Of a DNA stretch of 24,910 nucleotides, positions 9,241-19,329 are shown one piece after another (position 1 is the first letter of the stretch; every line of letters starts with the position of its first letter). Source of the DNA: Thelonectria olida (Eukaryota; Ascomycota; Sordariomycetes; Hypocreales; Nectriaceae); contig JAGPYM010000129.1 of assembly GCA_020736575.1 (NCBI GenBank), positions 1-24,910 of the forward strand. The letters run 5' to 3'. The notes below the pieces were generated by a model. The model had not been told where the DNA came from, did no database searches, and saw only the letters and a list, made by a program, of their open reading frames with translations. The translations under genes were made by a program, and so were the position numbers.

Positions 9241-9285
9241 TTAGAGTCCCTACCCCCCTTTCCGCGCAGACCCCCCTTTTGCGCA
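9241..9285 (+). repeat. Left terminal inverted repeat (45 bp)
   Basis: C-rich arm with two CCCCCCTTT subunits, pairing with 10235-10279. The sharp switch from this arm to A/T-only DNA at about 9286 shows that the arms escaped most mutation, or that few mutable sites were left. Confidence 0.85.
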
Positions 9286-10234
9286 GTTTTACTAGTAAAT
9301 ACTACTTTTTAAAATTTAAGTTTTAAATTAATTAAGCTATATATAGAAAGATAAAAACTTTTATAATTTTATATGTTATTTTAAGATATAGATTATAAAT
9401 CATTTTTCTTATTATAACTTTTATATAATTATTTATAATTTATTAAAATAATATAAAATAAATTTTTTATATTAAAAGTTTTTAATATTATTTAAAAATT
9501 ATATATAATTGAAATATAAATAATATATATTATATATATATATTATATATATAACTTTTAATATATATATAATATATTAAAAAATATATAATATATAATA
9601 TATAAAAATATATAAAAAATATATATTATTTATATTATTAAGATTTTAATATATGGATATTAATATACTTTTAAAATATATTAAAATATATTTTATAACT
9701 AATTTAATAATATATTATATAATTAAATATATTAATATATTAATATTTAATTTATATATAATATATATATAAATATTAAAATATATACTTTTATTATTTT
9801 TATAATATAATAAAATAGTAAACTTAATTTTATTATATATATAGTATATAATTTATTATATTTTATTTAAAAACTTTTAATTTAATATATAAAAATATTT
9901 AATTTTCAAAAAAATATTTAAAAATATTAATATATATAAAATAAATAAATATATATAACTATTAAAAGTTTATTAATTAAATAATATAAATATATTAAAA
10001 TTAAATATATATATATTCTATTTAATTTATATTTAACTTTTTAATCAAAAGTGTTAAAATTTTATTTTAATATTTTAAAAATTTATAATTAAATAATAAA
10101 AATACTTATAATAAAATTTTTTTATTTTATATTAATTTAACTTATAAATAATACAATTATATTTTTATTCTTTTTTATGCTCTTTTCTTTTTAGTTTAAA
10201 TCTCTTTTTTCTTTTTAATCCTTCTTTTAGTAAG

Positions 10235-10279
10235 TGCGCGAAAGGGGGGTCTGCGCGGAAAGGGGGGTGGGGACTCTAA
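10235..10279 (-). repeat. Right terminal inverted repeat (45 bp)
   Basis: Inverse partner of 9241-9285. It keeps C where the left arm has T at two sites, so it is probably closer to the ancestral end. Confidence 0.85.
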
Positions 10280-10408
10280 GGGGGAAAACTCAGTTCTTCC
10301 AACAAAAAACAGCTGAAGGTCGAACATGCTGTACATGAGAAGCGAGTGGCGCAGACAAGCGAGCGGCGCAGTTAAGTTATTTTTGGCTAGGTATTGCAGG
10401 GGAAAAGT

Positions 10409-10447
10409 ACCTGAAAATTGTTAAGGAGCCTTAACAATTTTTCAGGT
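10409..10447. repeat. Tight hairpin-forming inverted repeat
   Basis: ACCTGAAAATTGTTAAGG at 10409-10426 is followed by AG and then its inverse, CCTTAACAATTTTTCAGGT, at 10429-10447, with a one-base A indel. The near-perfect 18-bp stem has a 2-base spacer. It could be a transposon excision scar or a small palindrome. No downstream T-tract or promoter marks it as a terminator, though an A13 run lies 30 bp on. Confidence 0.85.
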
Positions 10448-10667
10448 TTGTTTTGTATGTACGAAGTCCGTTCCGCTAAAAAAAAAAAAAATACCGAAGT
10501 GCGTCGCTCGCTTATCAACCACGTTATGTAGCGGGGAGTTAATGTGCTCGGATAGGACGAAGGCCGAGGGTGGTTTCGTGTCCAGGAGGTGGATGGATGG
10601 ATGGAGTGACAGATACGGATCGCCGCGGGGCTCCGGGAATGGCCCCACACACTCGGCAGAAAGCTGG

Positions 10668-10798
10668 GGCGCGTCAAAGTGGCGCAGGAAAATGAAAGTG
10701 GCGAAGCTCGTTCGGGGCGCTATGCATCCGAACGTAAGGGGCGGAAGGAAGAGCCTTGGTGGCGCGTCAAAGTGGCGCAGGCAAATGAAAGTGGCGAA
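10668..10798. repeat. 38-bp direct repeat pair
   Basis: GGCGCGTCAAAGTGGCGCAG plus a further 18 bases to GTGGCGAA occurs at 10668-10705 and 10761-10798, differing at one base (A/C). The period is 93 bp. The intervening 55 bp is not repeated. Confidence 0.9.
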
Positions 10799-10823
10799 AA
10801 GCAACGCACTTGCCTTGATGCAC

Positions 10824-10947
10824 ACAGGAGACCGGTCCCTACGGGCCCGCCATCAGACCTTCGGAACGAGTCTTTCAGACAGTGAGACTAATGCGCGTAC
10901 AGGAGACCGGTCCCCTACGGGGTCCGCCAATGCCTTTTCGGAACGAG
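10824..10947. repeat. 47/49-bp direct repeat pair
   Basis: A unit from ACAGGAGACCGGTCCC to TTCGGAACGAG occurs at 10824-10870 and 10899-10947, with two small indels. It holds the palindrome ACCGGT. The period of 75 bp differs from the 93 bp of the preceding pair, so the two are separate duplications. Confidence 0.85.
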
Positions 10948-11000
10948 TTGAGAGCTTGAGAAGTAAGGCATGGGAAGTAAGGCACCTGGCACTGGCTTTA

Positions 11001-11238
11001 TACTATGGTCCCCCCTTGAAATAATGTTAGCTCGACCCACGGGACTAGGTCTCCTATACAAGTCTCTCTACAGTGCTATCAAAAGGAGCCGTATCAGTAA
11101 TCCTATTAAAAATAGAATAAATAACAGCTTCTACGCCTAAAAACGTATTATCAAGTGATCTTCACACTGTCTAAATACTCGTGCAGGGGACCTGGCCCCG
11201 TGGGTCGAGCTAACGTTATTTCAAGGGGGACCATAGTA
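11001..11238. mobile_element. MITE-like element with ~52-bp inverted ends
   Basis: Left arm 11003-11054, beginning CTATGGTCCCCC, is the inverse of the right arm ending at 11236, with a one-C indel and a few changes. The shared core includes TTGAAATAA and GTTAGCTCGACCCACGGG. TA flanks both sides (11001-11002 and 11237-11238), the target duplication typical of Tc1/mariner-type MITEs. The 234-bp body has no coding capacity. The arms are GC-rich and little mutated, so it is younger or less affected by RIP than the element at 9241-10279, whose ends differ. Confidence 0.85.
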
Positions 11239-11700
11239 GGCGATTGGGAGACTTTTGGCAGGTGACTACAGGGGCTGGTGGCGTCTGCGTGTGACCAGTT
11301 TTTTGCCTTTTAAGGTTTGAGACGCTGCGCACATGCACTGGCTTGCTGCTTAGACCCCGCGTTCGACAGCATTATATTTTAATACTATTTTATGTCTTAT
11401 TTTTTTACCTTTTAGCATCTAATTTATTTAATCTAAATCTTCCTTAGGAAGTAGTATTAAGTGATTCTTTATAACTATTAATTACTTAAAATAGGATAAT
11501 ATAAATACAGATTTAGAACTAGAAATTTCGCCTCCGTTAGTCCCTACGCCCCAAGCTCCCACTCTAGCAGCCCTACAATTAGATATACTAGCTATAATAG
11601 CGCCGAGTCACAAGCAGTATATTAAGATCTAGCAAAATTATTATTATCCAATATAATATTAAGAGAATTAGATTCGCACCTTAGTCTGTAATAATAATCC
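11239..11700. other. AT-rich DNA, no gene recognised
   Basis: Composition falls from mixed at 11240-11370 to AT-rich at 11370-11530, then recovers partly. I see no open frame, repeat or signal of note in this stretch. Confidence 0.6.
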
Positions 11701-11702
11701 AG

Positions 11703-12050
11703 GTAGATCATCCCGTCTTCTCCAATTACATACCCCCCGTCCTAAGACTTATTAAGGTTCCGCTAGTTTTTCACTATGTCGGCACTCAGTCTGCAAACCG
11801 GGCCAATCTTGACAACTAAATAATTATATATCTCGACATCGACTATAAATCCGGGTTTGCGCCCTCGGAATGGCGTTCCTATATTAGCACTATAGTAGTC
11901 GCGCGGAAGGACAAGAAGCCGTTGCTACCCTAGCATCTTGAGGGCATATGGATGTATTATAACTATATTCTGGACCTCTTTAGGGAGGAAGAAGGCGCGC
12001 CGACATATTTATATAATAGACAAGCGTTTGTTCAGTCACACACGCAATAA
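11703..12050 (+). pseudogene. RIP-degraded coding relic, unknown family
   Basis: One + frame reads as coherent protein for roughly 110 codons and is broken only by a few TAA/TAG codons that could be former CAA/CAG. Legible pieces are VFHYVGTQSANRANLDN, then YLDIDYKSGFAPSEWRSYI, then IVVARKDKKPLLP and LEGIWMYYNYILDLFREEEG. I do not recognise the family. Its setting in RIP-mutated DNA suggests a transposon ORF, but this is an inference. Confidence 0.4.
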
Positions 12051-12372
12051 CAGTAAAGGTAGTCTTGATACCAGTAGATATAAGAAGCTAAGCTATAGTA
12101 ATAGGGAAGAATGGTAACAATAGTCCTATATCCCATAAGTGATAAGCTGCATAAGAGGCAGATAATGCTCTAGGAAACCCTTAACGAGATGGAATGGGAA
12201 GCATATAGATAGTAATACTAATAAAGGCATTATTAGAGGGCCTTAACTAGACCCACCTTTTAAATATCACTTTTACTAAGTTGCATATAATTCAAGCTCA
12301 ACCCAAACTTCATTCCTCTACTTTATTAATAATAGATAATAGATTAATTTATATATACCCTTAGCTACTTGT

Positions 12373-12720
12373 TTATTTCTTTATACTCCTCTGGGCTGGA
12401 TTTTTAAGTAATATTTTCCCAACTACTTCTAACATATTAGCAGCTATACTAATAGCAAACAATTTAGAGTACGGCGTTCTATCATTCCAAACGGGAGTGT
12501 CTTTAATACTTAAATATTCTTTTACTAGGTTAGGTAATATAGCTGCAAGTTTAATAGTAACTTTAATAGGACTGCCTTCGGCCATGTTATAATAAGCTTC
12601 TACTATCTTATATATATTACTAGTAACTGTAGCATTATTAATTAGAATGCTTTTAATAATGCGCCCTAGGTCTTCTACTAGCGCGTTAAGTCCCTTAGCT
12701 GCGACTTTTAACTCCTAACT
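12373..12720 (-). pseudogene. Partly preserved ORF in AT-rich DNA, unknown
   Basis: A 70-codon frame beginning at an ATG (12585) and ending at a TAA (12373) extends upstream without a stop to about 12690, giving roughly 105 codons. The reading is protein-like: KGLNALVEDLGRIIKSIL, then YKIVEAYYNMAEGSP, then SKLFAISIAANMLEVVGKIL. A TAG just before it sits at a possible former CAG. Codons are AT-biased like the surroundings. I do not recognise it; it could be the end of a RIP-mutated transposon gene. It lies on the opposite strand to the relic at 11703-12050. Confidence 0.4.
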
Positions 12721-14309
12721 ATAAGAACTAGAAGTATAGCTTTAGTAGTAGCTGTACTAACAATTTAAAATATAATATTAGTTTTTAAAATGCTTTTAAT
12801 AAGTGCTTTATTACTACTAGCCTTCTATTTTAGCTTTTTTAACCTTTTCTTTTTAAAATATTATAAAAGCTAGTTTTTATATAAGCTTAAATATATAAAA
12901 TAGAATAACTTAAATATACTTTACCTATTAAAAAAATAAAATTTCTTATTAAATCCATAAAAATACAAGAATTATAATAATATATTTTTTACCTTATATA
13001 TTTTATTAGTTATATTTTTATTTAAAATATTTTACTTATTTCCAAATTAGAAAGGCAGACCTACTAGTATATACTATTCTTACCCTAATAGGCAATATCC
13101 GCCCTAATAAAGCATATAATCCTAAATAGAAAAGCGTATTAAAATATATAATAATCCAACGTGCCTTTTAAGTCTTTTACTTTTAACTAACTATTTAAAT
13201 AAGAAGGAATGCATTTATATAAGCATTCTAAATACTATTAAATAGAGGAATAATAGAGTTTTTATTTAATATATATATCTTTTATTTAGGACTAATAGGA
13301 CCTAACTTATTATATATAAAAGATAAGAGTTTTCCTCCCCTTATTTAATCTAATAAAATTATTAATATTTATAATAAATATTTAACTAATTAGAACTTTC
13401 TTTATATTTTTATAACTGCCTTAATTTGCTAATTCTAAATATCTAATTAGAATTTAAATATTTTTACTTTTTATTTTTCTATTTGCTCCTAAAGCTCCCA
13501 ACTTTCATTTTCCACTATAGCTTTAGCTTTTATAAATATAAAATGGTAGTTAATATTAAAAGGCTAACTATAATAATAGGTATTATAACAACTATAGGCC
13601 CTTAAAAAGAAATGCTAATAGATATAAATATAATTTTCTATATATAGTTATAATATACTTTAACATTTTTATTAGTCTAAATACAGCCAATTATAATTAA
13701 AAACAGCTCCTTATATTAGTAGGAATATGCGTACTAATTTGCTTTTTTTAATTCGCTCTTATATATACTTATATATTAAATTGATTTACTTTTTTACAAA
13801 CTTTATAATACTTATAACAAATACTATAATAATACCTAAAGCAGATATTATAAGAGATAGCCCGGTTAGGTTAAATAGTATAATAGTTATATAAATTATA
13901 ATAATACTAGCAGCTGTCTTTATAACACTTATAATAATAAAATGTAGGAAATATATTAAAATATTAGTTAATTCTAATTAATAAGTAATAACCTATTAAA
14001 AAGGGTAAATAAAACTCAAGCTACAATCCTAAGTGTAAGTTTAAAATAGAGAGTAATATATATTAAAAATAGTATTAATATATAAAATATAAATCTCTTA
14101 GTGCTTCCTTGCCAATTTACTACTATACTGCAAGTGATTTATAATAGTTAATTTTTAGCTAAGTAGTAACAAATGTTTCTAAAATGGATAAAGTGCAGCT
14201 AGTAGTTAAATAAGAAAACCCTACAAGCTATAAAATATATACATACATGCATACAATTTATAAGACGCGTGGAATAGCCTGTGCTAAAGGCATATAAGCA
14301 TTTTTTTTT
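12721..14309. other. RIP-type AT-rich DNA, no gene seen
   Basis: Dominated by TA-rich sequence with TAG/TAA in every frame on both strands. I find no terminal repeats or readable domains. It probably belongs to one or more decayed transposons interrupted on the right by the MULE that begins at 14310. Confidence 0.55.
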
Positions 14310-14390
14310 AGGAATTAATAGGGAAGTGTTATGTTTTTAATATGGGGGCGTTATTCTTATGGGGGCGTTACTTTTATTGCTTCCAATTGG
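14310..14390 (+). repeat. MULE left terminal inverted repeat (81 bp)
   Basis: Begins AGGAATTAATAGGG, passes three GGG.GCGTTA-like subunits (the first decayed to AAGTGTTA) and ends CCAATTGG. It matches the inverse of 17923-18003 at exactly equal length. Differences are transitions of the RIP type. The repeated GGGGCGT(T/C)A subunits are good candidates for transposase binding sites. Confidence 0.9.
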
Positions 14391-15559
14391 CTGAGACCCT
14401 CTTTTATTAGTATATTTTAAATCTCCTTCCAGCTCCCTTTTATACTAAGAACTTAACTGTTTTTAAATGTTAAGATCTATTGTTTATTTCCTTACACTTT
14501 AAGCTAAAGGATAATAATTATTATAAATAACTTTTATAATTAGTATAAATACTATAATATAACTAGCTCTAGGTAGTATAGCTATTATATAATAATATAA
14601 GTTAATTATAGTACTGCTATTTAAAATTAAATATAAAAAAAAGAAACTAACCTTTATTACTTATTTAAATAAAATATTAAGAGTTCTTTATTACCTTAAT
14701 TAGTTAGGCACTTTTAATATTTAGCTATCTATTATATTACTTATTTTAATATAAAATATTATATTTACTATTATTAATACAATCTATATACTTATATTAT
14801 ATTCCATCTAACTATTACTAAGGCCTATTATTATATTTACTTTTAATACTTTAGTAGTATTCTACTAAAATTAATCCTAAAGCTGCATTTAAAACCCTAG
14901 CCCAAGCAATTAATTGCGTTTTATAAAGCAGCTATAATTAAACTAACAGCCTAAATTTAGCCTACTACTACTTGCAAATTAGCTACCTTTAGTAAGTAGT
15001 ATAGTAATAAATATAGAGAAATATTATAGGATTGGAAATTAAAGTGCACTAGGGAACCTTTTTATATTCTATTTATAAACCTTTTTATTTTTCCCGCAAC
15101 CCTATAGCTTATAGGGACTTTATAAACTATTATAGGAGCTTTAGTCTAATTATAAAATATACTTTTAAAATAACTTCCCATTTGGATAGAGATAGTTATA
15201 ATAAATAAGGGCATTAATATTAGGCCCTAAGATTAACCCTTTGCCTCCCTTACCTCTTATATAGCTTTTAACCTAGCTATTAATTTAATTCTAATATATA
15301 ATTAGGAAAGGGTTTAAATTTATAATATAAATTGTTTATAGGGTTATTAGAGAAGGCTAGAAGCTTATAAAAGAACTAATTAAATTATATAAGCAAGTTT
15401 ATAAATAGTAATAAAGATAGTGTTAGTTGCCGCTTAGCTTAAATGCTTATAAATTCCCTCTGCTATACTTATTATAATATACTACCCTAACTCCTAAAGT
15501 TAATACCTTCCCTTTAACCTAATAATTCTTATTTTTATTACCTATTTTAAATTAGATTT

Positions 15560-17680
15560 TAAACCTGCTAATTCTAAAGGACCTAGTAGTATTAGCTAAG
15601 GATCTTTTTAATAGAATAAATAAGTTTATAAAGAGTTATACATTTAATATTATTTAATAAAATATATACTCTTATAAAGGTTAAAAAATCTAATATTTAA
15701 TATAATAAAATTAATTTAGGGACCCTAGACCTGCTAAAGGTATAAGTATCTATTAATAGAAATTATATAAATATAATTATTAGTAGCAGGTTATTATAAA
15801 GGTATTAGAAGAGGGCAGATAGTTCTTATAATAGTACCCAGACCCTAAATATAGCTAGTATAACTATAGTTCTAGTATTGGGCCATTTATATACCTATCC
15901 TATTATAGGGCTATTATACCTATTAGGGCTATAATTAAATTAATAAGCTGCTAGGTTGCAATCTGGGCTTGCAATATATGGGCTATTATATAGGAGTAGC
16001 ATTTCGAGTTTGTATTTACCTAGAGAGATATTAATAATACTAGGGCTTATATTAACTGGAATAAGCTTAATAGCTATTTGCCTATTAGAGCATTTATTAA
16101 GCTATTTAATAAGATGGAGATTCCCTACCTAGTAAGATAGGTAGATAATAACCCTAACTGCTTAATTGGCCTTATTTAGACCTTCCCTTATTATATTAGA
16201 ATGTGGAAATAGTTCCCTAAGGTTATTAGCTTTAATAATATGTATAATAATAACTGCTTTAAGCTGCCCTTATTTTAAGCTACCGGATAGACCTACCTGG
16301 GCTCTATTTATAATACTGCCTTTAGTATAATAGATAATGAGAGGCGTGAAGGCTTCTAGTTCCTTATAGAGAGTATATAGCAGCTAGTAGAGTAAAACTC
16401 CATCTAATAGCCAGATGTTATTATTATTAATTTTAATAACTTAATAAAGGCCACACTAAACGACCAATTCCCCAAGGTGTAGCAGTAGCTCTACATTTAT
16501 TATATTAACTCTAATGCCCTTCTTAGGGCTAAGTAGAAGTGGGTTAAGAGCCCTAGCAGTAGTAATACTAATAGTAGTAATACAAACTATCCTAAACTGC
16601 AGCTATAAACTGGGCTAAACCCTTAAGATAAATAGCTCATTTATATACTACCTACTAATAATATCCCATATACCTACCGAGGGGTTCTTATAATATAGAG
16701 ACTTATAGTGTTTGCTAAGATTAAGGAGGTATATAATAAAGTATGGAAAAACCTTTATAAGGAGTTTAATAATTAGCGGGCTATTTTATAATACCTTTAT
16801 AATACTTATATACTAGTAAGGGCGCAATAGGCATGCTATTTCACCCGGCAGTATTGCAACTTTAGTATCCGCATTACCTTAGGCATAGAAGCTAGTAATA
16901 ATAATATTAAGAGCTATCTCTTTAATAGTATAAGCCACCTCTATTAGCTAGTTAAAGTAATATAGGATATAATAAGGGATCAGGAGCGAGACTTTATACA
17001 TGCTTATACTAAAGATAAGGTTCTTACCTTTTATAATTATATTGGCTTAAGCTTAGAGTACTTAGGCAAGCTGAGAATAGTAATTTTAGTGAAAGCTCTG
17101 GGGCTGATTATAAAGCAGTATCGGCTGGTGAGAAAGGTAATACTAATAGGGAAGAATCCAAACCCTAGCCCTCTTGGCGCTTATAATAATAACTATTCGG
17201 TCTCTATTAAGTTTGGGATCCCTTACTACTATACTATTTTCTAAAAGCTAGGCTCTATTATATCTTTTACTAAATGGGAGGTCTATTAATACTGGCAGCT
17301 GTAAGAGTTAACTTCACGGGATCCATACTAATACATCCTCGACCTAAAGATTGTCACATTCCTCCATGGCAGGCCTAAGAACACTACGCAAGCTATGCTA
17401 GTAAGGCTAGCTATTAAGGCTAGCAGCCAGCCTGGGGGTCCCACTAGTAGCCAACCCGACCGTACATCAGGTCGCAAGCGGGGTCAACTACCAGGCAGTC
17501 GAAATAAGTTAATACTAGCTAGGCTTACATAAGAAGCAAGCCAGCAGGCCAGTAGCTAAGCTAGTAGTAATACTAGTAGTGCGGCAACGCCCTCAAGCCA
17601 AATTATAACATATAGCCAATTGGCAAACCTTAGAGTTGGAAGAACTATAGGCTTATGTGCTAGCGGATGAAGGATGCAGC
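15560..17680 (+). pseudogene. MULE transposase relic (FAR1/Hop-like)
   Basis: Reading through TAG/TAA as former CAG/CAA gives a continuous protein. An N-terminal part is seen at about 15720-16140. From about 16255 comes the MULE core, LPLFQATGQTYLGSIYN then AFSIIDNERREGFQFL. A PDVI(I)NF segment follows near 16425, then KATLNDQFPKV and INSNALLRAKQKW. Near 17205, SIKFGIPYYYTIF keeps the outline of a SWIM zinc finger (CxC...CxH) with Cys and His mutated to Tyr. The tail includes TFLHGRPKNTTQAMLVRLA and the basic GRKRGQLPGSRNK. Expected Asp residues before the core and in the PDVI..(D)F motif read Asn, so the copy would be inactive even without the stops. Assignment to MULE rests on recalled motifs. 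Confidence 0.75.
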
Positions 17681-17922
17681 TAAGTATTCGGAGGCAAAAG
17701 AGTTAATAGGAGCTAATTAGGAGTGATAAAGATATAATCCGTATTATAGTTAATTAGATATAATAAGAGCAATATGCAACTTACAGCCCTATAATAATAC
17801 ATCCGCCTGCATATATAAGTAGAGATATATTATTATTAATAATAGTAGGGCTAGACCTCTTATTATTAAGATAAGTCCTCCTGCTAAGGTGATATTATAC
17901 TAGTAGGTCAACCTTTTTTTAA

Positions 17923-18003
17923 CCAATTGGAGGCAATAAAAGTGACGCCCCTGTAAGGATAACGCCCCTGTATTAAAAACATCACGCCCCCCTATCAATT
18001 CCC
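17923..18003 (-). repeat. MULE right terminal inverted repeat (81 bp)
   Basis: Inverse of 14310-14390 and less mutated: it keeps three GGGGCGT(G/T/C)A subunits and a GATAGGGGGGCG end. It stops at the CCAATTGG palindrome, after which the two sides no longer match. Confidence 0.9.
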
Positions 18004-18055
18004 TTCTTTTTTTGCTAGGTTTTCTAGTACTTATTCGTTATTAGTGCTAAGAAGC

Positions 18056-18105
18056 TGTGGTCCTGGGACAGCTCTGGTCCTGGGATAGCAGTGGTCCAAG
18101 GACAT
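18056..18105. repeat. GGTCCTGGGACA minisatellite, locus 3
   Basis: Three decaying units, GTGGTCCTGGGACAGC, then CTGGTCCTGGGATAGC and AGTGGTCCAAGGACAT, lie about 17 bp apart. They match the 17-bp unit at 4331-4381, about 14 kb away, and start about 50 bp after the MULE ends. Confidence 0.75.
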
Positions 18106-18287
18106 ATTTGGACGATAGCAAGAAGTGGACGAAAAGACTAGCTTCCGTCGGAAGCAGTGCCATTAGGGCAAGCATGGCTTAGCTTATATAATCATAAGCG
18201 GCCAGTATAGAATCGTTCCTTATTCCTACATAAGGGATAGGGAGCATAAACTAGAATACTTGGAGTATATGAGAGATACATTCCAGC

Positions 18288-18390
18288 GGCCAAAAGTGGA
18301 CGAAATGCTTATAACATAAGGCTTACTATAAGTTTCTATTAGGTATACTGAGGTATTAATAAGAAAGCAGAGAGCCTAAAAACGGGCCAG
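18288..18390. repeat. Dispersed repeat family A, copy 2
   Basis: Starts GGCCAAAAGTGGACGAAATG, continues through GGCTTACTAT and ends GAGCCTAAAAACGGGCCAG. Same landmark order as 903-998. Shorter echoes of (G/C)AAA(A/G)TGGAC occur at 18121, 18549 and 18627. Confidence 0.6.
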
Positions 18391-18902
18391 CAGCCTCGTT
18401 ACACTATAGAAGGAAGCTAGTATGTTCGCGCAGCTTAAAATAGCAGAGCGAGACTAGACTCATACCTCTTCCATATTAAAGCAGCACTATCAGACTAGCG
18501 TGATTGTAAATAAGCGAGAGAGACGATTGAACACTTTCTCTTTTACTGCCGAAAGTGGACTTTAATATACTAATACCCAGAGAAGTAACATCTCTTTCTA
18601 CCTCGGAGGAAAGTCACTATTTAATAGCTAAAATTGGACGCCAAATATGGAAGCCGCTCGAGCGACAATCCGGTTTACATTAGCGGGCTGCCTTAATGCA
18701 AGGGAGATAGGCCCTCCTCTACCTCCTCCAAACCCTCTAATAAACCCACTATTTTCAATTTCACTTCACCCTCGCCCCGTGCTATAAAAAGCGAACACTG
18801 CTTCAGTTATAGTAGATAGGACACTGGAAAATAGGCTTCAAGCTAGTTATATATCTAAAATGTCACTCCCATTCGAAGATATATAAAGAGAGACAATACC
18901 GC
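18391..18902. other. Spacer downstream of DUF3435 relics
   Basis: No gene recognised. A TATAAAAAG string at 18783-18791 and a pyrimidine-rich tract at 18715-18780 look promoter-like on the + strand, but no + strand frame follows them, so I do not call a promoter. Confidence 0.45.
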
Positions 18903-19270
18903 TTAAGATTTAAGTCTATAGACCCACATAGTATGATTCTAAAAGTGCATCTTATAATCGAGCGATATATTACAAACCTTATAGTAAATTCCATTGCTAT
19001 CCTGCAGATTGGATAAGTGCCTGCGCTAGAAGTGCTTAGATAAATTGCCAGCCGTATAAACCTCGCGGATGAGGTCCTCCACAGCCGCATTATCGGCTGC
19101 TAAGGAGAGAGCCTTTCCGACGCAAATAAAACATCGCCTTCGCCGCTCGCTCTCTATCTTAATAAAGATGGACCTTATAGCAATATGCAGAGGGCTTTCG
19201 GCCCAAAGGTAGCTAGTAGTTGCACGTCAGCTTGGCTTGGTTGATAAAGTGTTTATGCGCCGCTTGCTAC
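18903..19270 (-). pseudogene. C-terminal zinc-finger relic of a second DUF3435-type gene
   Basis: The minus-strand frame ending at TAA (18903-18905) reads SERRRRCFICVGKALSL, then NAAVEDLIREVYTAGNLSKH, then RRHLSNLQDSNGIYYKVCNI and MHF(Q)NHTMWV. This is a pair of C2H2-like knuckles: CFIC...HF.RRHL, and (C)KVC...HF.NH....(H). Two TAG codons sit at expected Gln, and TAT replaces an expected TGT Cys and CAT His, all G-to-A or C-to-T changes. I recall this tail from fungal DUF3435 (often labelled FluG-domain) proteins. It differs from the finger of the adjacent relic (19330-19760), so it is either the end of a second gene or a further exon of the same one. Confidence 0.6.
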
Positions 19271-19329
19271 TAGAATTTCCTCTTAATTATCTAACGGTGC
19301 ATAGTTTTATATGACCGTTTACACTTTAC

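Larger units (their letters stand above)
9241..10279. mobile_element. TIR element with AT-only interior, 1.04 kb
   Basis: A 45-bp arm at 9241-9285, beginning TTAGAGTCCC, is matched by the inverse of 10235-10279 at 43 of 45 positions. Both mismatches are T on the left against C on the right, at former CpA and CpG sites, as RIP would cause. Each arm holds two imperfect subunits of CCCCCCTTT(C)CGCGCAGA. If the element proper starts at GAGTCC, the flanking TA on both sides is the target duplication, as for Tc1/mariner-like elements. The 949-bp interior is almost pure A and T with no readable transposase. It could be a heavily RIP-mutated autonomous copy or a MITE-like derivative. Confidence 0.8.
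10280..11000. other. GC-rich spacer between two TIR elements
   Basis: An island of normal composition between AT-rich blocks. Open frames occur on both strands but they are shadows of one another and of the direct repeats, so I call no gene. It carries a hairpin at 10409-10447, a 38-bp direct repeat (10668, 10761) and a 47-49-bp direct repeat (10824, 10899). A purine-poor TCAAAGTGGCGCAGG string recurs, with shorter GTGGCGCAG and GCGGCGCAG echoes at 10346-10370. Confidence 0.5.
14310..18003 (+). mobile_element. Mutator-like (MULE) transposon, RIP-inactivated
   Basis: A 3694-bp element bounded by 81-bp inverted ends (14310-14390 and 17923-18003). Flanks are TTTTTTTTT at 14301-14309 and TTCTTTTTT at 18004-18012: a 9-bp target duplication with one C/T change, the length expected of Mutator elements. 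Inside, the + strand from about 15560 to 17680 encodes a dead transposase of the MULE type. The first kilobase after the left end holds no readable domain. Stops at former Gln codons and G-to-A changes at acidic residues are the RIP pattern. Confidence 0.85.

Noticed and set aside
9286..10234. Possible mitochondrial DNA, replication origin or centromere core because of near-pure A/T
   Set aside because: It is bounded by matching inverted ends with TA flanks, so a transposon interior explains it better.
10668..10947. CRISPR-like array
   Set aside because: Only two copies each of two different repeats, unequal periods and eukaryotic-type surroundings.
18783..18791. TATA box for a + strand gene
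   Set aside because: No + strand coding frame follows within a plausible distance; the region downstream codes on the minus strand.
18863..19090. 75-codon minus frame (MRLWRTSS...)
   Set aside because: Wrong frame. The neighbouring frame carries the C2H2 pattern CFIC...HL...KVC, interrupted by RIP-type stops.
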